Source: Sulfurivirga caldicuralii (lineage in GTDB: Bacteria > Pseudomonadota > Gammaproteobacteria > Thiomicrospirales > Thiomicrospiraceae). Taken from it: a DNA stretch of 64,000 nucleotides. Shown piece by piece: positions 10,348 through 19,880 of the stretch; position 1 is the stretch's first letter; each line of letters begins with the position of its first letter. The position numbers and the translations under genes are program-made. Under the pieces are notes generated by a model that had not been told where the DNA came from, made no database searches, and was given only the letters and a program-made list of their open reading frames with translations. The DNA is taken from assembly GCF_900141795.1 (NCBI RefSeq), contig NZ_FSRE01000001.1:533712-597711 (forward strand), in the 5' to 3' direction.

Positions 10348-13300
10348 ATGCCTAAAAGAACAGATATCGAAAGCATTCTCATCATCGGTGCCGGCCCCAT
10401 TATCATCGGCCAGGCGTGTGAATTCGACTACTCGGGGGTCCAGGCGGTCAAGGCCCTCAAGGAGGAGGGGTACAGGGTCATTCTGGTCAACTCCAACCCG
10501 GCCACCATCATGACCGACCCGGATCTGGCGGATGCCACCTATATCGAGCCCATCGAGTGGCGTACCATTGAAAAGATCATCGAGAAGGAGCGTCCGGATG
10601 CGATCCTGCCCACCATGGGGGGGCAGACTGCGCTCAACACGGCGTTGGATCTGGCACGCCACGGTGTGCTGGAAAAGTACGGCGTGGAGCTGATCGGTGC
10701 CAATGAAGACGCCATCGACAAGGCGGAAAACCGCGACCGCTTCCGCGCTGCGATGCAGAAAATCGGCCTGGACATGCCCAAGTCTGCCGTGGCCCACTCC
10801 ATGGAAGAGGCGTGGGCCATTCTGGACGAGGTGGGCTTTCCGGCCATTATCCGTCCATCGTTCACCCTGGGCGGTTCCGGCGGTGGCATTGCCTATAACC
10901 GGGATGAATTCGAGCAGATCTGCAAGTTCGGTCTGGACCTGTCGCCCACGAATGAGCTGCTGATCGAAGAGTCCATCATCGGCTGGAAAGAGTACGAGAT
11001 GGAGGTGATTCGCGACAGGAACGACAACGCGATCATTGTCTGCTCCATCGAAAACCTCGATCCCATGGGCGTGCATACCGGTGATTCCATTACGGTCGCG
11101 CCGGCGCAGACCCTGACCGACAAGGAATACCAGATCATGCGTAACGCCTCGCTGGCCGTGCTGCGCGAAATCGGGGTGGAGACTGGCGGTTCCAATGTGC
11201 AGTTTGCGGTCAATCCGGAAACCGGGCGCATGATCATTATCGAAATGAACCCGCGCGTCTCGCGTTCCTCTGCACTGGCATCCAAGGCAACCGGCTTCCC
11301 CATCGCCAAGGTGGCGGCCAAGCTGGCAGTGGGCTATACGTTGGACGAGCTCAAGAACGACATTACCGGCGGGGCCACACCGGCCTCGTTCGAGCCCACC
11401 ATCGACTATGTGGTCACCAAGATTCCGCGCTTTACCTTCGAGAAGTTCCCGCAGGCGGAGCCGCGCCTGTCCACACAGATGAAGTCCGTGGGCGAAGTCA
11501 TGGCCATGGGGCGCAACTTCCAGGAGTCCCTGCAGAAGGCGATTCGGGGTCTGGAAACGGGCCGCACGGGCCTCAATGAAATGCTGGATCTGAATACGCT
11601 GGATGAAAAGGAGGTGCGCGACACCCTGCGTGCCGAGCTGCGTCATCCGGGACCGGATCGTCTCTGGTATGTGGCCGATGCCTTCCGCGCCGGCTGGACG
11701 CTGGAAGAAGTGCATGACGCCTGCGATATCGATCCATGGTTCCTGGCCCAGATTCAGGAGCTGGTGCGCATGGAAGATGAACTCAGGCAGTTGGGGCTGG
11801 ACGGTTTGGATGCAGGCACCCTGCGCCGCTACAAGCAGAAGGGCTTTTCCGATGCGCGCATTGCTGAACTGCTGGGGGTGTCGGAAAAGAGCATCCGCAA
11901 GCTGCGTCACATGCTGGACATCCGTCCCGTGTACAAACGCGTGGATACCTGTGCGGCCGAGTTTGCCACCAAGACGGCCTACATGTATTCGTCCTATGAC
12001 GAGGAGTGCGAGGCAGAACCCTCTGAGCGGAAAAAGATCATGGTGCTGGGCGGCGGGCCGAACCGGATCGGTCAGGGCATCGAGTTCGACTACTGCTGTG
12101 TGCATGCCGCCTTTGCCCTGAGCGAGGATGGCTATGAAACCATTATGGTCAACTGTAATCCTGAAACCGTTTCCACCGACTACGACACCTCCGACCGTCT
12201 CTATTTCGAGCCGCTGACACTGGAGGACGTGCTGGAAATCGTCGAGGTGGAGAAGCCGGACGGCGTCATCGTGCAGTACGGCGGCCAGACGCCGCTCAAA
12301 CTGGCGCGGGATCTGGAAGCTGCGGGCGTGCCCATTATCGGCACCACGCCGGAATCCATCGACCTGGCGGAAGACCGCGAGCGCTTCCAGCAGCTGTTGC
12401 ATCGGCTGGATCTGAAGCAGCCACCCAACCGTACCGCTCGCAGTGAGGAAGAGGCGCTGGCGCTGGCCAAGGAGATCGGTTATCCGCTGGTGGTGCGTCC
12501 CTCCTATGTGCTGGGCGGGCGCGCCATGGAAATCGTTTACACCGAGAAGGATCTCGAGCGCTACATGCGCGAGGCGGTCAAGGTATCCAACGATTCGCCT
12601 GTCCTGCTGGATCGCTTCCTGGATGATGCGGTGGAAGTGGATGTGGATGCCGTAAGCGATGGCGAACAGGTTGTCATTGGTGGCATCATGGAGCACATCG
12701 AACAGGCCGGCATTCACTCCGGTGACTCCGCCTGTTCCCTGCCGCCATACAGCATCCGTCCCGAGCTGCAGGATCGCATCCGCGAGCAGGTGGAGAAGAT
12801 GGCAAAAGCACTCAATGTAGTGGGCCTGATGAATACCCAGTTCGCCATCAAGGAGGATGAAATTTTCGTGCTGGAAGTCAACCCGCGGGCGTCGCGCACG
12901 GTGCCGTTCGTCTCCAAAGCCATCGGCCATCCGCTGGCGAAGATCGCCGCCCGCTGCATGGTTGGTCAGACGCTGGCGCAACAGCAGTTTGAACGCGAGA
13001 TCGTGCCCAGGCACTACTCGGTCAAGGAAGCGGTGTTCCCGTTCATCAAGTTCCTCGGCGTGGACCCCATTCTCGGCCCGGAGATGAAGTCCACCGGCGA
13101 GGTAATGGGCATCGGGGAAACCTTCCCGCAGGCGTATGCCAAGGCCGAGATGGCGGCCGGTACGGTACTGCCGCGCAGTGGCACGGCTTTCCTGTCCGTG
13201 CGCAAGGCGGACCGCGAAAAGGCGACCGAGCTGGCCCGCAGGCTGATCGAGCGCGGCTTCCGTCTGGTGGCCACGCGTGGCACCGCCGCGGCGCTGAAAG

Positions 13301-13563
13301 AGGCGGGGATCGAAGTGGACGTGGTCAACAAGGTCACCGAAGGGCGTCCCAATATTGTTGACCTGATCAAGAATGGCGAGATTGATCTGATCGTGAACAC
13401 CTCAGATGGTTCGGTCAGCATCAAGGACTCGGCGGACATTCGCCGCGAAGCCCTGATGCACAAGGTGTGCTACACCACCACCATCGCCGGTGCTTTTGCC
13501 ATGGTGGCTGCCATGGACTATCTGGATCCGCAGCCGGTGTATCGCCTGCAGGATTTGCAGTAA
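10348..13563 (+). CDS. carB: Carbamoyl-phosphate synthase large subunit
   Basis: CarB makes carbamoyl phosphate from bicarbonate, two ATP and ammonia supplied by CarA. The 1071 residues match the E. coli enzyme (1073). They form two homologous ATP-grasp halves: the first starts [20 protein letters not shown], and the second restarts near residue 556 with [20 protein letters not shown]-terminal MGS-like allosteric domain follows, from about residue 940. It is the second gene of carAB. A GC-rich hairpin follows the stop. The large minus-strand open frame opposite this gene is a shadow of its codon bias. Confidence 0.98.
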   Translation: MPKRTDIESILIIGAGPIIIGQACEFDYSGVQAVKALKEEGYRVILVNSNPATIMTDPDLADATYIEPIEWRTIEKIIEKERPDAILPTMGGQTALNTALDLARHGVLEKYGVELIGANEDAIDKAENRDRFRAAMQKIGLDMPKSAVAHSMEEAWAILDEVGFPAIIRPSFTLGGSGGGIAYNRDEFEQICKFGLDLSPTNELLIEESIIGWKEYEMEVIRDRNDNAIIVCSIENLDPMGVHTGDSITVAPAQTLTDKEYQIMRNASLAVLREIGVETGGSNVQFAVNPETGRMIIIEMNPRVSRSSALASKATGFPIAKVAAKLAVGYTLDELKNDITGGATPASFEPTIDYVVTKIPRFTFEKFPQAEPRLSTQMKSVGEVMAMGRNFQESLQKAIRGLETGRTGLNEMLDLNTLDEKEVRDTLRAELRHPGPDRLWYVADAFRAGWTLEEVHDACDIDPWFLAQIQELVRMEDELRQLGLDGLDAGTLRRYKQKGFSDARIAELLGVSEKSIRKLRHMLDIRPVYKRVDTCAAEFATKTAYMYSSYDEECEAEPSERKKIMVLGGGPNRIGQGIEFDYCCVHAAFALSEDGYETIMVNCNPETVSTDYDTSDRLYFEPLTLEDVLEIVEVEKPDGVIVQYGGQTPLKLARDLEAAGVPIIGTTPESIDLAEDRERFQQLLHRLDLKQPPNRTARSEEEALALAKEIGYPLVVRPSYVLGGRAMEIVYTEKDLERYMREAVKVSNDSPVLLDRFLDDAVEVDVDAVSDGEQVVIGGIMEHIEQAGIHSGDSACSLPPYSIRPELQDRIREQVEKMAKALNVVGLMNTQFAIKEDEIFVLEVNPRASRTVPFVSKAIGHPLAKIAARCMVGQTLAQQQFEREIVPRHYSVKEAVFPFIKFLGVDPILGPEMKSTGEVMGIGETFPQAYAKAEMAAGTVLPRSGTAFLSVRKADREKATELARRLIERGFRLVATRGTAAALKEAGIEVDVVNKVTEGRPNIVDLIKNGEIDLIVNTSDGSVSIKDSADIRREALMHKVCYTTTIAGAFAMVAAMDYLDPQPVYRLQDLQ

Positions 13564-13588
13564 AATTCCATTAAATCCATTGATGTCC

Positions 13589-13622
13589 GCACGCCCCGCT
13601 TCTGCGGGGCGCGTGCGTTTTG
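13589..13622 (+). terminator. Probable terminator after carB
   Basis: GCACG-CCCCGC pairs with GCGGGG-CG-CGTGC around TTCT, with a two-base bulge, followed by four T. It separates carAB from greA. Confidence 0.65.
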
Positions 13623-13644
13623 GCTACATGAACAGGAGATTTGC

Positions 13645-14121
13645 ATGAACCGACATCCCATGACCAAGGAAGGCGCCGACAAGCTCAAGGAAGAGCTGCG
13701 CCGCCTCAAGCAGGAAGAGCGTCCCCGTATTGCCGAAGCGATTGCCGAGGCGCGTGAGCACGGCGACTTGAAGGAAAACGCCGAGTATCATGCCGCCCGC
13801 GAACAGCAGGGCATGATCGAAGCGCGTATCCGTCAGATCGAAGGCATTCTCTCCAATGCGCAGATCATTGACGTCACTCAGCTGAATGCGAACGGCAAGG
13901 TGGTGTTCGGCGCCACCGTGCATCTGCTCAATCTGGATACGGACGAAGAAGTCGTGTACAAGATCGTGGGCGACGAGGAGGCCGATTTGGCCCACGGCAA
14001 GATCTCCGTCAGTTCGCCCATTGCCCGTGCCCTGATCGGCAAGGAAGAAGGGGACGAAGTGACGGTTGAAGCGCCGGGCGGCAATATCGACTACGAGATC
14101 GTCAAGGTTGAATACATCTGA
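13645..14121 (+). CDS. greA: Transcription elongation factor GreA
   Basis: GreA enters the RNA polymerase secondary channel and promotes cleavage of backtracked transcripts. The 158 residues match the family: an N-terminal antiparallel coiled coil with the conserved tip [16 protein letters not shown], and a C-terminal FKBP-like domain. AGGAG at 13631-13635 supports the start. The next gene probably starts inside its last codons. Confidence 0.97.
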   Translation: MNRHPMTKEGADKLKEELRRLKQEERPRIAEAIAEAREHGDLKENAEYHAAREQQGMIEARIRQIEGILSNAQIIDVTQLNANGKVVFGATVHLLNLDTDEEVVYKIVGDEEADLAHGKISVSSPIARALIGKEEGDEVTVEAPGGNIDYEIVKVEYI

Positions 14122-14548
14122 GCTGCGGCGGCGCGTTGCCGCCCTGTCCTTGTGGTTCAGTGCGCTGGTTGCCCAGGCAGTTATTGGCTATGTGGTCGCG
14201 CCCGTGCTGTTTACGCAGTTGGACAAGAAGACGGCCGGCCACATTGCCGGGATTCTGCTTAATGGCGTCGAGATCAGTGCGGTGGTGCTGGTGGTCGCAG
14301 GTTTGCTGCTGTGGCGGCAGCGGGTAGTTGCCTGGCTGGCATTGGCCTTCGTTCTGTTGCAGGGGGTGCAGTTACTGTATCTCAACCCCGCCATGGCGGC
14401 CCTGAAGCATGCGGGTGCCGCTGAGTCCCAGCAATTCATGATGTTGCATGGCGTTTCTCACGCGCTCTATCTGGCAGGGATTCTGCTGCTGGCCGGGCTT
14501 GTCGCAATGAGCTGGCGGTCGCTTGCGGGCAGTGCAGCAAAAGCATAA
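14108..14548 (+). CDS. DUF4149-like four-helix membrane protein
   Basis: This is a 146-residue integral membrane protein with four hydrophobic helices and a short basic N-terminus (RRR). Sequence style and position directly after greA fit the DUF4149 (TMEM205-like) family, found at the same place in Pseudomonas; no function is known. The start is uncertain. The frame is open from 14066, but no ATG lies close to the first helix. TTG at 14108, which overlaps greA by 14 bp, gives a sensible N-terminus; CTG 14123 is an alternative. Confidence 0.65.
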   Translation: MNTSELRRRVAALSLWFSALVAQAVIGYVVAPVLFTQLDKKTAGHIAGILLNGVEISAVVLVVAGLLLWRQRVVAWLALAFVLLQGVQLLYLNPAMAALKHAGAAESQQFMMLHGVSHALYLAGILLLAGLVAMSWRSLAGSAAKA

Positions 14549-14672
14549 ATTCTGCTTATAAGTGTTTAATGATTTTTGAATATTCTATTGGTTGCAATCG
14601 CCATTCAAAAGGCGGACAATTAGGCAGACACGGTTTAGGCGCACATTCAACCCCAACGAATTGGAGAGCTAC

Positions 14673-15110
14673 ATGAAAAAGCTGACCCTTAAAGCCCTGT
14701 TTGCAGCGGCTTTCGCACTGGCTGCCGCCAATGCTCAGGCTGGTGCCTCAGTTTACGATCAGTGCCTGCAGGATGGCGAGAAGCTGATCGAAGCGGCCAA
14801 GAAAGAAGGTCGCAAGGCATATGAAAACGTCGAGCAGGCCACTACGCTGGAGCAGTGCAAGGCCGAGCTGACCAAGATGGAAGAAGCCGCGATGAAGCGT
14901 GCAGGCGTTGATCCCAAGGCCAACACCAAGAACCCCTACGTATACATGACCGGCGAAGAGCGCGTGAAGTGGTCCAAGCTGTGGGAGGCGGTTGATGCCA
15001 AGCAGGGTCGCGGTGTGCGCTATCTGCAGAACGCCTGGTACGGCGGTGATCCGGGCAAGCGTCTGGACGAAATGGAAAAGACTGGCAAGATTCCTGAGAA
15101 CTGGCGTTAA
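14673..15110 (+). CDS. Exported small protein of unknown function
   Basis: This 145-residue protein has a clear Sec signal peptide (basic MKKLTLK, hydrophobic core, cleavage probably after ANAQA, about residue 23). The mature part is charged and helical, with two cysteines (in YDQCLQDGE and LEQCKAEL) that could form a disulfide, and repeated Lys/Glu/Trp-rich segments. It has a good Shine-Dalgarno (GGAG), its own terminator downstream and a 124-bp gap upstream, so it is probably monocistronic and periplasmic. I do not recognise the family. Confidence 0.8.
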   Translation: MKKLTLKALFAAAFALAAANAQAGASVYDQCLQDGEKLIEAAKKEGRKAYENVEQATTLEQCKAELTKMEEAAMKRAGVDPKANTKNPYVYMTGEERVKWSKLWEAVDAKQGRGVRYLQNAWYGGDPGKRLDEMEKTGKIPENWR

Positions 15111-15133
15111 GCACTCCAGGAAACATGCTTGAT

Positions 15134-15158
15134 AAGCCGGGCCCTGCCCGGCTTTTTT
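15134..15158 (+). terminator. Terminator after the exported protein gene
   Basis: AGCCGGGC (15135-15142) pairs with GCCCGGCT (15146-15153) around CCT, followed by a T-run. Confidence 0.9.
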
Positions 15159-15171
15159 GTTGAGGATTGCG

Positions 15172-15990
15172 ATGCAAAATCTTTTTGAAGCCACCTACGA
15201 TTGCCTGATGTGCTCGGATCTGGACGAGAAGGTCAGCCGTTTGTCTGCGCTGCAGCAGGCCTGGACCGAGGATCGGTTGCGCCTTGGGCCGTTGGACGAG
15301 GTGGTGCGTATCCCGGATCCGGGGCGGCCATCCAGACCCGAGCTGGTGCCACCACGCAAGCTCCCGAAACGTCGGCTGGGTTCGCGGGAAGGCCACGCTG
15401 CACTCATGCATGCCATTGCCCATATCGAGTTCAATGCCGTCAATCTGGCGCTGGATGCGGTCTATCGCTTTCAGGACATGCCGCGGGACTACTATTTCGA
15501 GTGGCTTGGTGTGGCCTGCGAAGAGGCCTACCACTTTCAGATTGTGCGCGAACATCTCAATCGCCTGGGCTACGAATATGGCGACTTTCCCGCTCACAAT
15601 GGCCTGTGGGTCACCACCTACGAAACCGATCACGACCCGCTGGTACGCATGGCCATGGTGCCGCGTACGCTGGAAGCGCGCGGGCTGGACGTCACACCGG
15701 GCATGATGGCCAAGCTGCGTGCCATTGGCGATAAACGTGGGGTGGAGATCCTCAAGATTTTGCTGCGAGACGAGGTGGGCCACGTGGCGGTGGGCACCCG
15801 CTGGTTCCGCTACCTGTGCGAGCAGCGTGGTCTGCAACCGTTCCCAACCTTTCAGTCCATCGTGGAAACCTATTTCAATGGCAATCTGGCCGGGCCATTC
15901 AACTACGAAGCCCGCCGTGAAGCCGGCTTCAGCGAGGACGAAATCGAATGGCTGAAACGCATCGAGCAGGAGAGTCTGGCGCAGGCCTGA
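15172..15990 (+). CDS. DUF455 ferritin-like (diiron) protein
   Basis: This 272-residue cytoplasmic protein belongs by its motifs to the DUF455 ferritin-like family. Carboxylate and histidine pairs in helices, HIEFNAVNLALD, CEEAYHF and RDEVGHVAVG, look like ligands of a dinuclear metal centre. No reaction is established for the family. ATG 15172 is preceded by GAGGAT. It starts a compact operon: the methyltransferase gene overlaps its end by 43 bp, then the ROK kinase (1-bp gap) and a thioredoxin-like gene (overlap) follow. This suggests a redox or small-molecule modification role, but that is inference. Confidence 0.8.
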   Translation: MQNLFEATYDCLMCSDLDEKVSRLSALQQAWTEDRLRLGPLDEVVRIPDPGRPSRPELVPPRKLPKRRLGSREGHAALMHAIAHIEFNAVNLALDAVYRFQDMPRDYYFEWLGVACEEAYHFQIVREHLNRLGYEYGDFPAHNGLWVTTYETDHDPLVRMAMVPRTLEARGLDVTPGMMAKLRAIGDKRGVEILKILLRDEVGHVAVGTRWFRYLCEQRGLQPFPTFQSIVETYFNGNLAGPFNYEARREAGFSEDEIEWLKRIEQESLAQA

Positions 15991-16595
15991 ACCCGGTTGA
16001 CCGAGCGCGTATCATTACGCGTCATGCGGCGGCGCTGGAACGGCACGGCTATCGACCGCAGGCGCTGTTCTGGCAGGAGCGGGGCGTTCAGATCGCGCGC
16101 TTTGGCGTCATCGCTGACGCGATGCTGTCAGCACCCGCCTCGCTACTGGATGTGGGCTGCGGCTTTGGGGATTTTTATGCCTGGCTGCACGAGCACGGCA
16201 TGACACCGGATTTCACCGGGATAGATCTATCGCCGGACATGATCTTTGCCGCGCGCAGTCGTTTTCCGCAGGCGCAGTGGCTGGAAGGGGAGTTGCTCAC
16301 CGTGGCCTTGCCGGAGGCGGGCTATGAGGTGGTGACGCTCTCGGGCGCGCTTAACGAGCCGATTGCTGATGCAGATGCCTATGCTCAGGCGGTCATTGCA
16401 CGCATGTGGGCGCTAGCACGCCGGCAGGTGATCTTCAATATGCTCGACAACCGCAACGACGAAGTGGCCCGCTCACCCTTTCTGCACGGGCGGGTGCCGG
16501 AAACCGTTGAGCGCTGGTGTCGGCGCCACACTGCCAATGTGCGTGTGATTGAAGGGTATTTGCCTAATGATTTCACCGTGGTGATGGGGAAATAG
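15948..16595 (+). CDS. Class I SAM-dependent methyltransferase
   Basis: The 215 residues have a Rossmann-like methyltransferase fold. Motif I is LLDVGCGFGDFYAWL (DVGCGFG at 68-74), and an acidic residue for the SAM ribose lies in FTGIDLSPDM. The substrate cannot be read from the sequence. ATG 15948 has GAGGAC upstream and overlaps the DUF455 gene by 43 bp, which is long but supported by the start context. It belongs to the four-gene operon 15172-17822. Confidence 0.8.
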   Translation: MAETHRAGESGAGLNPVDRARIITRHAAALERHGYRPQALFWQERGVQIARFGVIADAMLSAPASLLDVGCGFGDFYAWLHEHGMTPDFTGIDLSPDMIFAARSRFPQAQWLEGELLTVALPEAGYEVVTLSGALNEPIADADAYAQAVIARMWALARRQVIFNMLDNRNDEVARSPFLHGRVPETVERWCRRHTANVRVIEGYLPNDFTVVMGK

Positions 16596-16596
16596 C

Positions 16597-17511
16597 ATGC
16601 TGCATCTCGGTATTGATCTGGGCGGCACCAAAACGGAACTGATTGCGCTGAATGCCCAGGGCAGAGAGCTGTATCGGGAGCGGCGTCCTACGCCACAGGG
16701 CGACTATGCTGCAACGGTGGCGAATATCGTTGCCATGGTGCGCGACGCCGAAGTCAGCCTCGGCGAGCAGGGGACGCTGGGGCTGGGCATTCCCGGCGCG
16801 CTGTCGCGCAGAACGGGGCGGGTAAAAAATGCCAATTCCACCTGGCTGATCGGTGAGGATCTGCAGGGTGATCTCGAACGCGATCTGGCGCGCCCAGTGC
16901 GCATTGAAAACGATGCCAACTGCTTTGCCCTGTCTGAAGCCACGGATGGAGGGGGTGCTGGTGCCGAGAGCGTATTCGGTGTGATTATCGGCACCGGCTG
17001 CGGCGGCGGGCTGGTGTATCGCGGGCAGATCATTACCGGCATCAATGCCATTGGCGGCGAGTGGGGACACAATCCACTGCCGTGGGCGGCACTTGAGGAT
17101 GAACCCATGCCCTGCTACTGCGGTCAGCAGGGCTGCATCGAAACTTTTCTGTCGGGGCCAGGCATGGCACGGCATTTTGAGAGAACAAGCGGACAGGCGC
17201 TGACCGCGAAAGAGATTGCAGCGCGCGCTCGGCAGGGCGATGCGCCCGCGCAGGCGCATCTGGAGCGCTATGCGACCTGGCTGGCCAAGGGGCTGGCGTC
17301 GGTCATCAATGTATTTGATCCGGCGGTCATCGTGCTCGGTGGTGGCCTGTCGAATATCCCCATGCTGTATGCGCGTGTGCCACAATTGTGGGCACGCTGG
17401 GTGTTCAGCGACAGCGTGGAAACCCGCCTGGTGCCGCCACAATATGGCGACAGCAGCGGAGTGCGCGGCGCGGCCTGGCTGGGCGCCGCATCGGAAGGAG
17501 GGAAAGATTGA
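16597..17511 (+). CDS. mak: ROK-family sugar kinase, fructokinase (Mak)-like
   Basis: This ATP-dependent sugar kinase probably acts on fructose or a similar hexose. The 304 residues show the phosphate-binding DLGGTKTE (7-14), catalytic Asp106 in ENDANCF, the ROK signature GGEWGHNP (153-160) and the zinc ligands His158 with Cys173, Cys175 and Cys180. Overall similarity to E. coli Mak is high, including VKNANSTWL and GDSSGVRGAAWL. It lies 1 bp after the methyltransferase gene, and its stop overlaps the next start (TGATG). Actual substrate specificity is not proven. Confidence 0.85.
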   Translation: MLHLGIDLGGTKTELIALNAQGRELYRERRPTPQGDYAATVANIVAMVRDAEVSLGEQGTLGLGIPGALSRRTGRVKNANSTWLIGEDLQGDLERDLARPVRIENDANCFALSEATDGGGAGAESVFGVIIGTGCGGGLVYRGQIITGINAIGGEWGHNPLPWAALEDEPMPCYCGQQGCIETFLSGPGMARHFERTSGQALTAKEIAARARQGDAPAQAHLERYATWLAKGLASVINVFDPAVIVLGGGLSNIPMLYARVPQLWARWVFSDSVETRLVPPQYGDSSGVRGAAWLGAASEGGKD

Positions 17512-17822
17512 TGGATTTGCAGAACAGGGTTCGGGAAAGCGATGCCGTGCTGGTACTGTTTGGCGGGGCGCATTGCAATGTCTGTCAGGTGATCAAGCCG
17601 AAGATTGCCGAGTTGCTGGAAAACGCGTTTCCCCGCGTGGAAATGGTCTATGTGGACTGCGAGGCGGAACGGGATCTGTGTGCACAGGAAGGCGTCTTCA
17701 GCCTGCCGGTGGTGCGTATCTACTTTGGCGGACAGCGTATCGGTGAATGGGTACGCACCTTCAGCCTGGGGCAGCTGCGCGAAGCCATGCAGCGTCCCTA
17801 CGCGCTCTTTTTCGATGAATAA
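17511..17822 (+). CDS. Thioredoxin-fold protein with CNVC active site
   Basis: This 103-residue single-domain thioredoxin-like protein lacks a signal peptide. The redox motif is C22-N-V-C25 (FGGAHCNVCQ), not the usual WCGPC, and the conserved cis-Pro is in VFSLPVVRIYF. A frame is open upstream, but ATG 17511, overlapping the ROK kinase stop, gives a compact domain preceded by GGAGGG. It is the last gene of the DUF455 operon. An inverted pair of REP-like repeats 20 bp downstream could act as the transcript end. Confidence 0.8.
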   Translation: MDLQNRVRESDAVLVLFGGAHCNVCQVIKPKIAELLENAFPRVEMVYVDCEAERDLCAQEGVFSLPVVRIYFGGQRIGEWVRTFSLGQLREAMQRPYALFFDE

Positions 17823-17843
17823 GGGCTGAAACAGCCCCAATGG

Positions 17844-17908
17844 AAGGGGGTCCCCGACTTTTTTCAACCGACAAATTTTCGGCCGCTGAAAAAGTCGGGG
17901 ACCCCCCT
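17844..17908. repeat. Inverted pair of REP-like repeats (BIME-like), copies 2 and 3
   Basis: Copy 2 (17844-17867) is on the minus strand and copy 3 (17887-17908) on the plus strand, with 19 bp between. Together they can fold into a stem of about 20 bp, and each carries the GGGGACCCC core. They directly border the MITE-like element at 17914. Confidence 0.85.
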
Positions 17909-17913
17909 GTGTT

Positions 17914-18186
17914 AGGCACCTCCGCAAACCGCTGAATGCGCTCGCGTTGCAGGCGCGATGGCAACAGAAATAGGGCGCGTGTCACAGGGTTTGGCGGGTT
18001 CAAATCCAATACGAGCAACGCAGTAAAGGCTGCCATCCCGCCAGCAACCCACAGGGGCAGGGCGATTTTGGCTCAATGCTGCGTTGCACCTCACTGGCAT
18101 GGAATGATCATGCCACGTTCGCTGCGCCTTGGCTTGAACCAAAATTGCCACTGTCGCGACCGTTCAGAGGTTTTGCGGAGGTGCCT
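17914..18186. mobile_element. MITE-like element with terminal inverted repeats
   Basis: The left end is AGGCACCTCCGCAAACC followed by GCTGAA (17914-17936). The right end (18163-18186), reverse-complemented, is AGGCACCTCCGCAAAACC followed by TCTGAA. The terminal 15 bp are identical. The 273-bp element has no plausible complete gene, so it is probably a non-autonomous derivative of an insertion sequence. I cannot see a clear target duplication. It fills the gap between the thioredoxin-like gene and the next minus-strand gene. Confidence 0.75.
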
Positions 18187-18243
18187 TGGCGTTTTTATGC
18201 CTCTGCCTGGAACGACGGTAGGGATCGTTCCGGCCCCCCGGTA

Positions 18244-19020
18244 TCAATCCAGATGCTTGCGGGCAATCTCTCGCAGGGTGGGAACTTCCAGTCCGGCTTC
18301 GTCCGCGTGCAGCAGCGCACGGCGCAGCCGGGCAGGTGCGGAGCGACCCTTGCACTTGTGCGCGGGATCACCGTCAAAGGCGTCGAGCATGCCTGCCATC
18401 AGGGCAGGGCGATCCAGTTCGTGGCCCACCAGCCACGCCTGAATATCCATCACGTCGTGGGCGACCGCGTCCATCAGATCCGGATGCTCGTGGCGCAGTT
18501 CATCCACGGTAGCCCCATCGGGCAGTTCCAGACCGGCGATATTGGTGGTGAGAATGTAGAGGTTCTTGCGCACCAGTTCGTATTCCAGCGCGTCCATGTC
18601 ATCCACTTCGTAGCTGGGAATGTCCAGCGAGGCAAGCGCATCGCGCACCAGCTGCGCGTGGGGGCCATAGACGGGTGATGGCAGTACCACCTTGCTGTCC
18701 ATGCCCTTTTTCTTTTCGAACCACACGGAAATGACCGTGGGGTTGTCGATGGCGTGCGCCTGCCAGTCGCGTGGCAGCAGCTCATTCTGCAACAGAATGA
18801 CGCGGTCTTTCCACGCTTCCGGCAGGGCTTCCAGGGTGGGGTGCAGATCGGTTTCGCCTACGGCGATCAGCACGGCTTCCGGCTGGGGAATCTGTTTCGA
18901 TTCATCCAGCATGCTCATGTGGCGGGTGATGGGATAGACTGGGTGGCCGGTCTTGAGAAAACCGCGGGCAAACACGCTGCCCAGTTCACCGATACCGATC
19001 ACGACGACGGGTGATTTCAT
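18244..19020 (-). CDS. Rossmann-fold protein, ketopantoate-reductase-like N-terminus
   Basis: This 258-residue cytoplasmic protein begins with a dinucleotide-binding fold (VVVIGIGELGSVFARGFLKTG) as in ketopantoate reductases and related dehydrogenases. The C-terminal helical half does not match a family I recognise. The open frame extends 12 codons further upstream, but ATG 19018-19020 is preceded by AAGGAGG at ideal spacing. It is the last gene of a minus-strand operon with a membrane protein and a cupin. Substrate and function are unknown. Confidence 0.65.
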   Translation of the reverse strand: MKSPVVVIGIGELGSVFARGFLKTGHPVYPITRHMSMLDESKQIPQPEAVLIAVGETDLHPTLEALPEAWKDRVILLQNELLPRDWQAHAIDNPTVISVWFEKKKGMDSKVVLPSPVYGPHAQLVRDALASLDIPSYEVDDMDALEYELVRKNLYILTTNIAGLELPDGATVDELRHEHPDLMDAVAHDVMDIQAWLVGHELDRPALMAGMLDAFDGDPAHKCKGRSAPARLRRALLHADEAGLEVPTLREIARKHLD

Positions 19021-19070
19021 GGTATTGCCTCCTTGTTCCTTGTGTCTTTTACGCACTGCGCGTTAGGGAT

Positions 19071-19517
19071 TTATTGCATCAGCCACTGGAGGGTGCCGAT
19101 AAGAATGGCCAGGCCCAGCGCCACCAGAACGACGATCAATACCTGGGCCCAGAACACCAGCAGCCCCTTGGCAAAGCCCACACCCTCGGCATGTTGCTCA
19201 CAGCGAATCCAATTGCCATAGATGTAGCTGGACACGGTCATGAGAAACAGAAATGCCAGCAGATTGAAAAACGGGTCCACCTGCAGCATTTCCACCGTAT
19301 AGCCGGCCACGAAAACGGCCGTGATGCCGACAACGAACTGCGTGATCAGGCCGGCGACGAATACCAGTAGCACAATCTTGAGCCCCTGTCCCCAGCCGAG
19401 AATACAGCCGGTGACCCAGCGCGCGGCCATTTTCAGCAACAAGGTCACCAGAAAAAGATAGAGCGTAATCGAAACAAGGGCGACCACCAGCATCGCCGCA
19501 GGGCCGGGTCCGTTCAT
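19071..19517 (-). CDS. Four-helix membrane protein of unknown function
   Basis: This 148-residue protein has four predicted transmembrane segments (about 8-30, 45-70, 78-98 and 118-144) and a short loop with NWIRCEQH. It follows the cupin gene by 15 bp with GGAGA before the start, and precedes the Rossmann-fold gene by 50 bp, so the three are probably cotranscribed. I do not recognise the family. Confidence 0.7.
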   Translation of the reverse strand: MNGPGPAAMLVVALVSITLYLFLVTLLLKMAARWVTGCILGWGQGLKIVLLVFVAGLITQFVVGITAVFVAGYTVEMLQVDPFFNLLAFLFLMTVSSYIYGNWIRCEQHAEGVGFAKGLLVFWAQVLIVVLVALGLAILIGTLQWLMQ

Positions 19518-19532
19518 AACAGGGTCTCCGTA

Positions 19533-19805
19533 TCAGGAAAAGGTGTAGTGTTTGCGAATGGGTTCGTGAATCTCCCAGGTGCAGCGCATGCCTTTCGGGA
19601 AGGTGACCAGATCGCCCGCTTCAATCTCAACCGGTTCACCGTCTTCGGGGGTGACCGTCACGCGCCCGTCAAGGATATAGCAGGTTTCATCAGTGTCGTA
19701 TTCCCAGGGGAAACTGGAAACTTCCTTTTCCCAGATGGGCCAGTTTTCCACGCCGAGGCGCTGCAGTTCCAGTGTGACCCGGTTCTTGATGATCTTGATT
19801 TGCAT
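19533..19805 (-). CDS. Small cupin-domain protein (DUF861 type)
   Basis: The 90 residues form a single cupin barrel. The segments FPWEYDTDETCYILDGRVTVTP and DLVTFPKGMRCTWEI match the DUF861/cupin_3 pattern related to ureidoglycolate hydrolase and EutQ-like proteins. I chose ATG at 19803-19805 (MQIKIIKN), which has AAGGTG upstream; a GTG four codons earlier is possible. It is the first gene of a minus-strand operon, divergent from the CBS-domain gene. The ligand is unknown. Confidence 0.75.
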   Translation of the reverse strand: MQIKIIKNRVTLELQRLGVENWPIWEKEVSSFPWEYDTDETCYILDGRVTVTPEDGEPVEIEAGDLVTFPKGMRCTWEIHEPIRKHYTFS

Positions 19806-19880
19806 GGTCTTTTTCACCTTGTTGCCGTTATAGTGAACAGAGTGGCCCGCAAAGGGCGGCGATGTCTGTGGAGATTATAT

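Noticed and set aside
10330..13014. An 894-codon open frame opposite carB
   Set aside because: It mirrors the high-GC codon bias of carB, has no ribosome-binding site and no family motifs. Similar mirror frames occur opposite dnaK, lysS, ppsA and prfC.
17985..18020. tRNA-like T-arm sequence GGTTCAAATCC inside the MITE-like element
   Set aside because: No acceptor stem, D arm or anticodon arm can be folded around it.
19548..19880. N-terminal extension of the CBS protein
   Set aside because: It runs opposite the cupin gene and lacks a start context; ATG 19881 has GGAG at good spacing.
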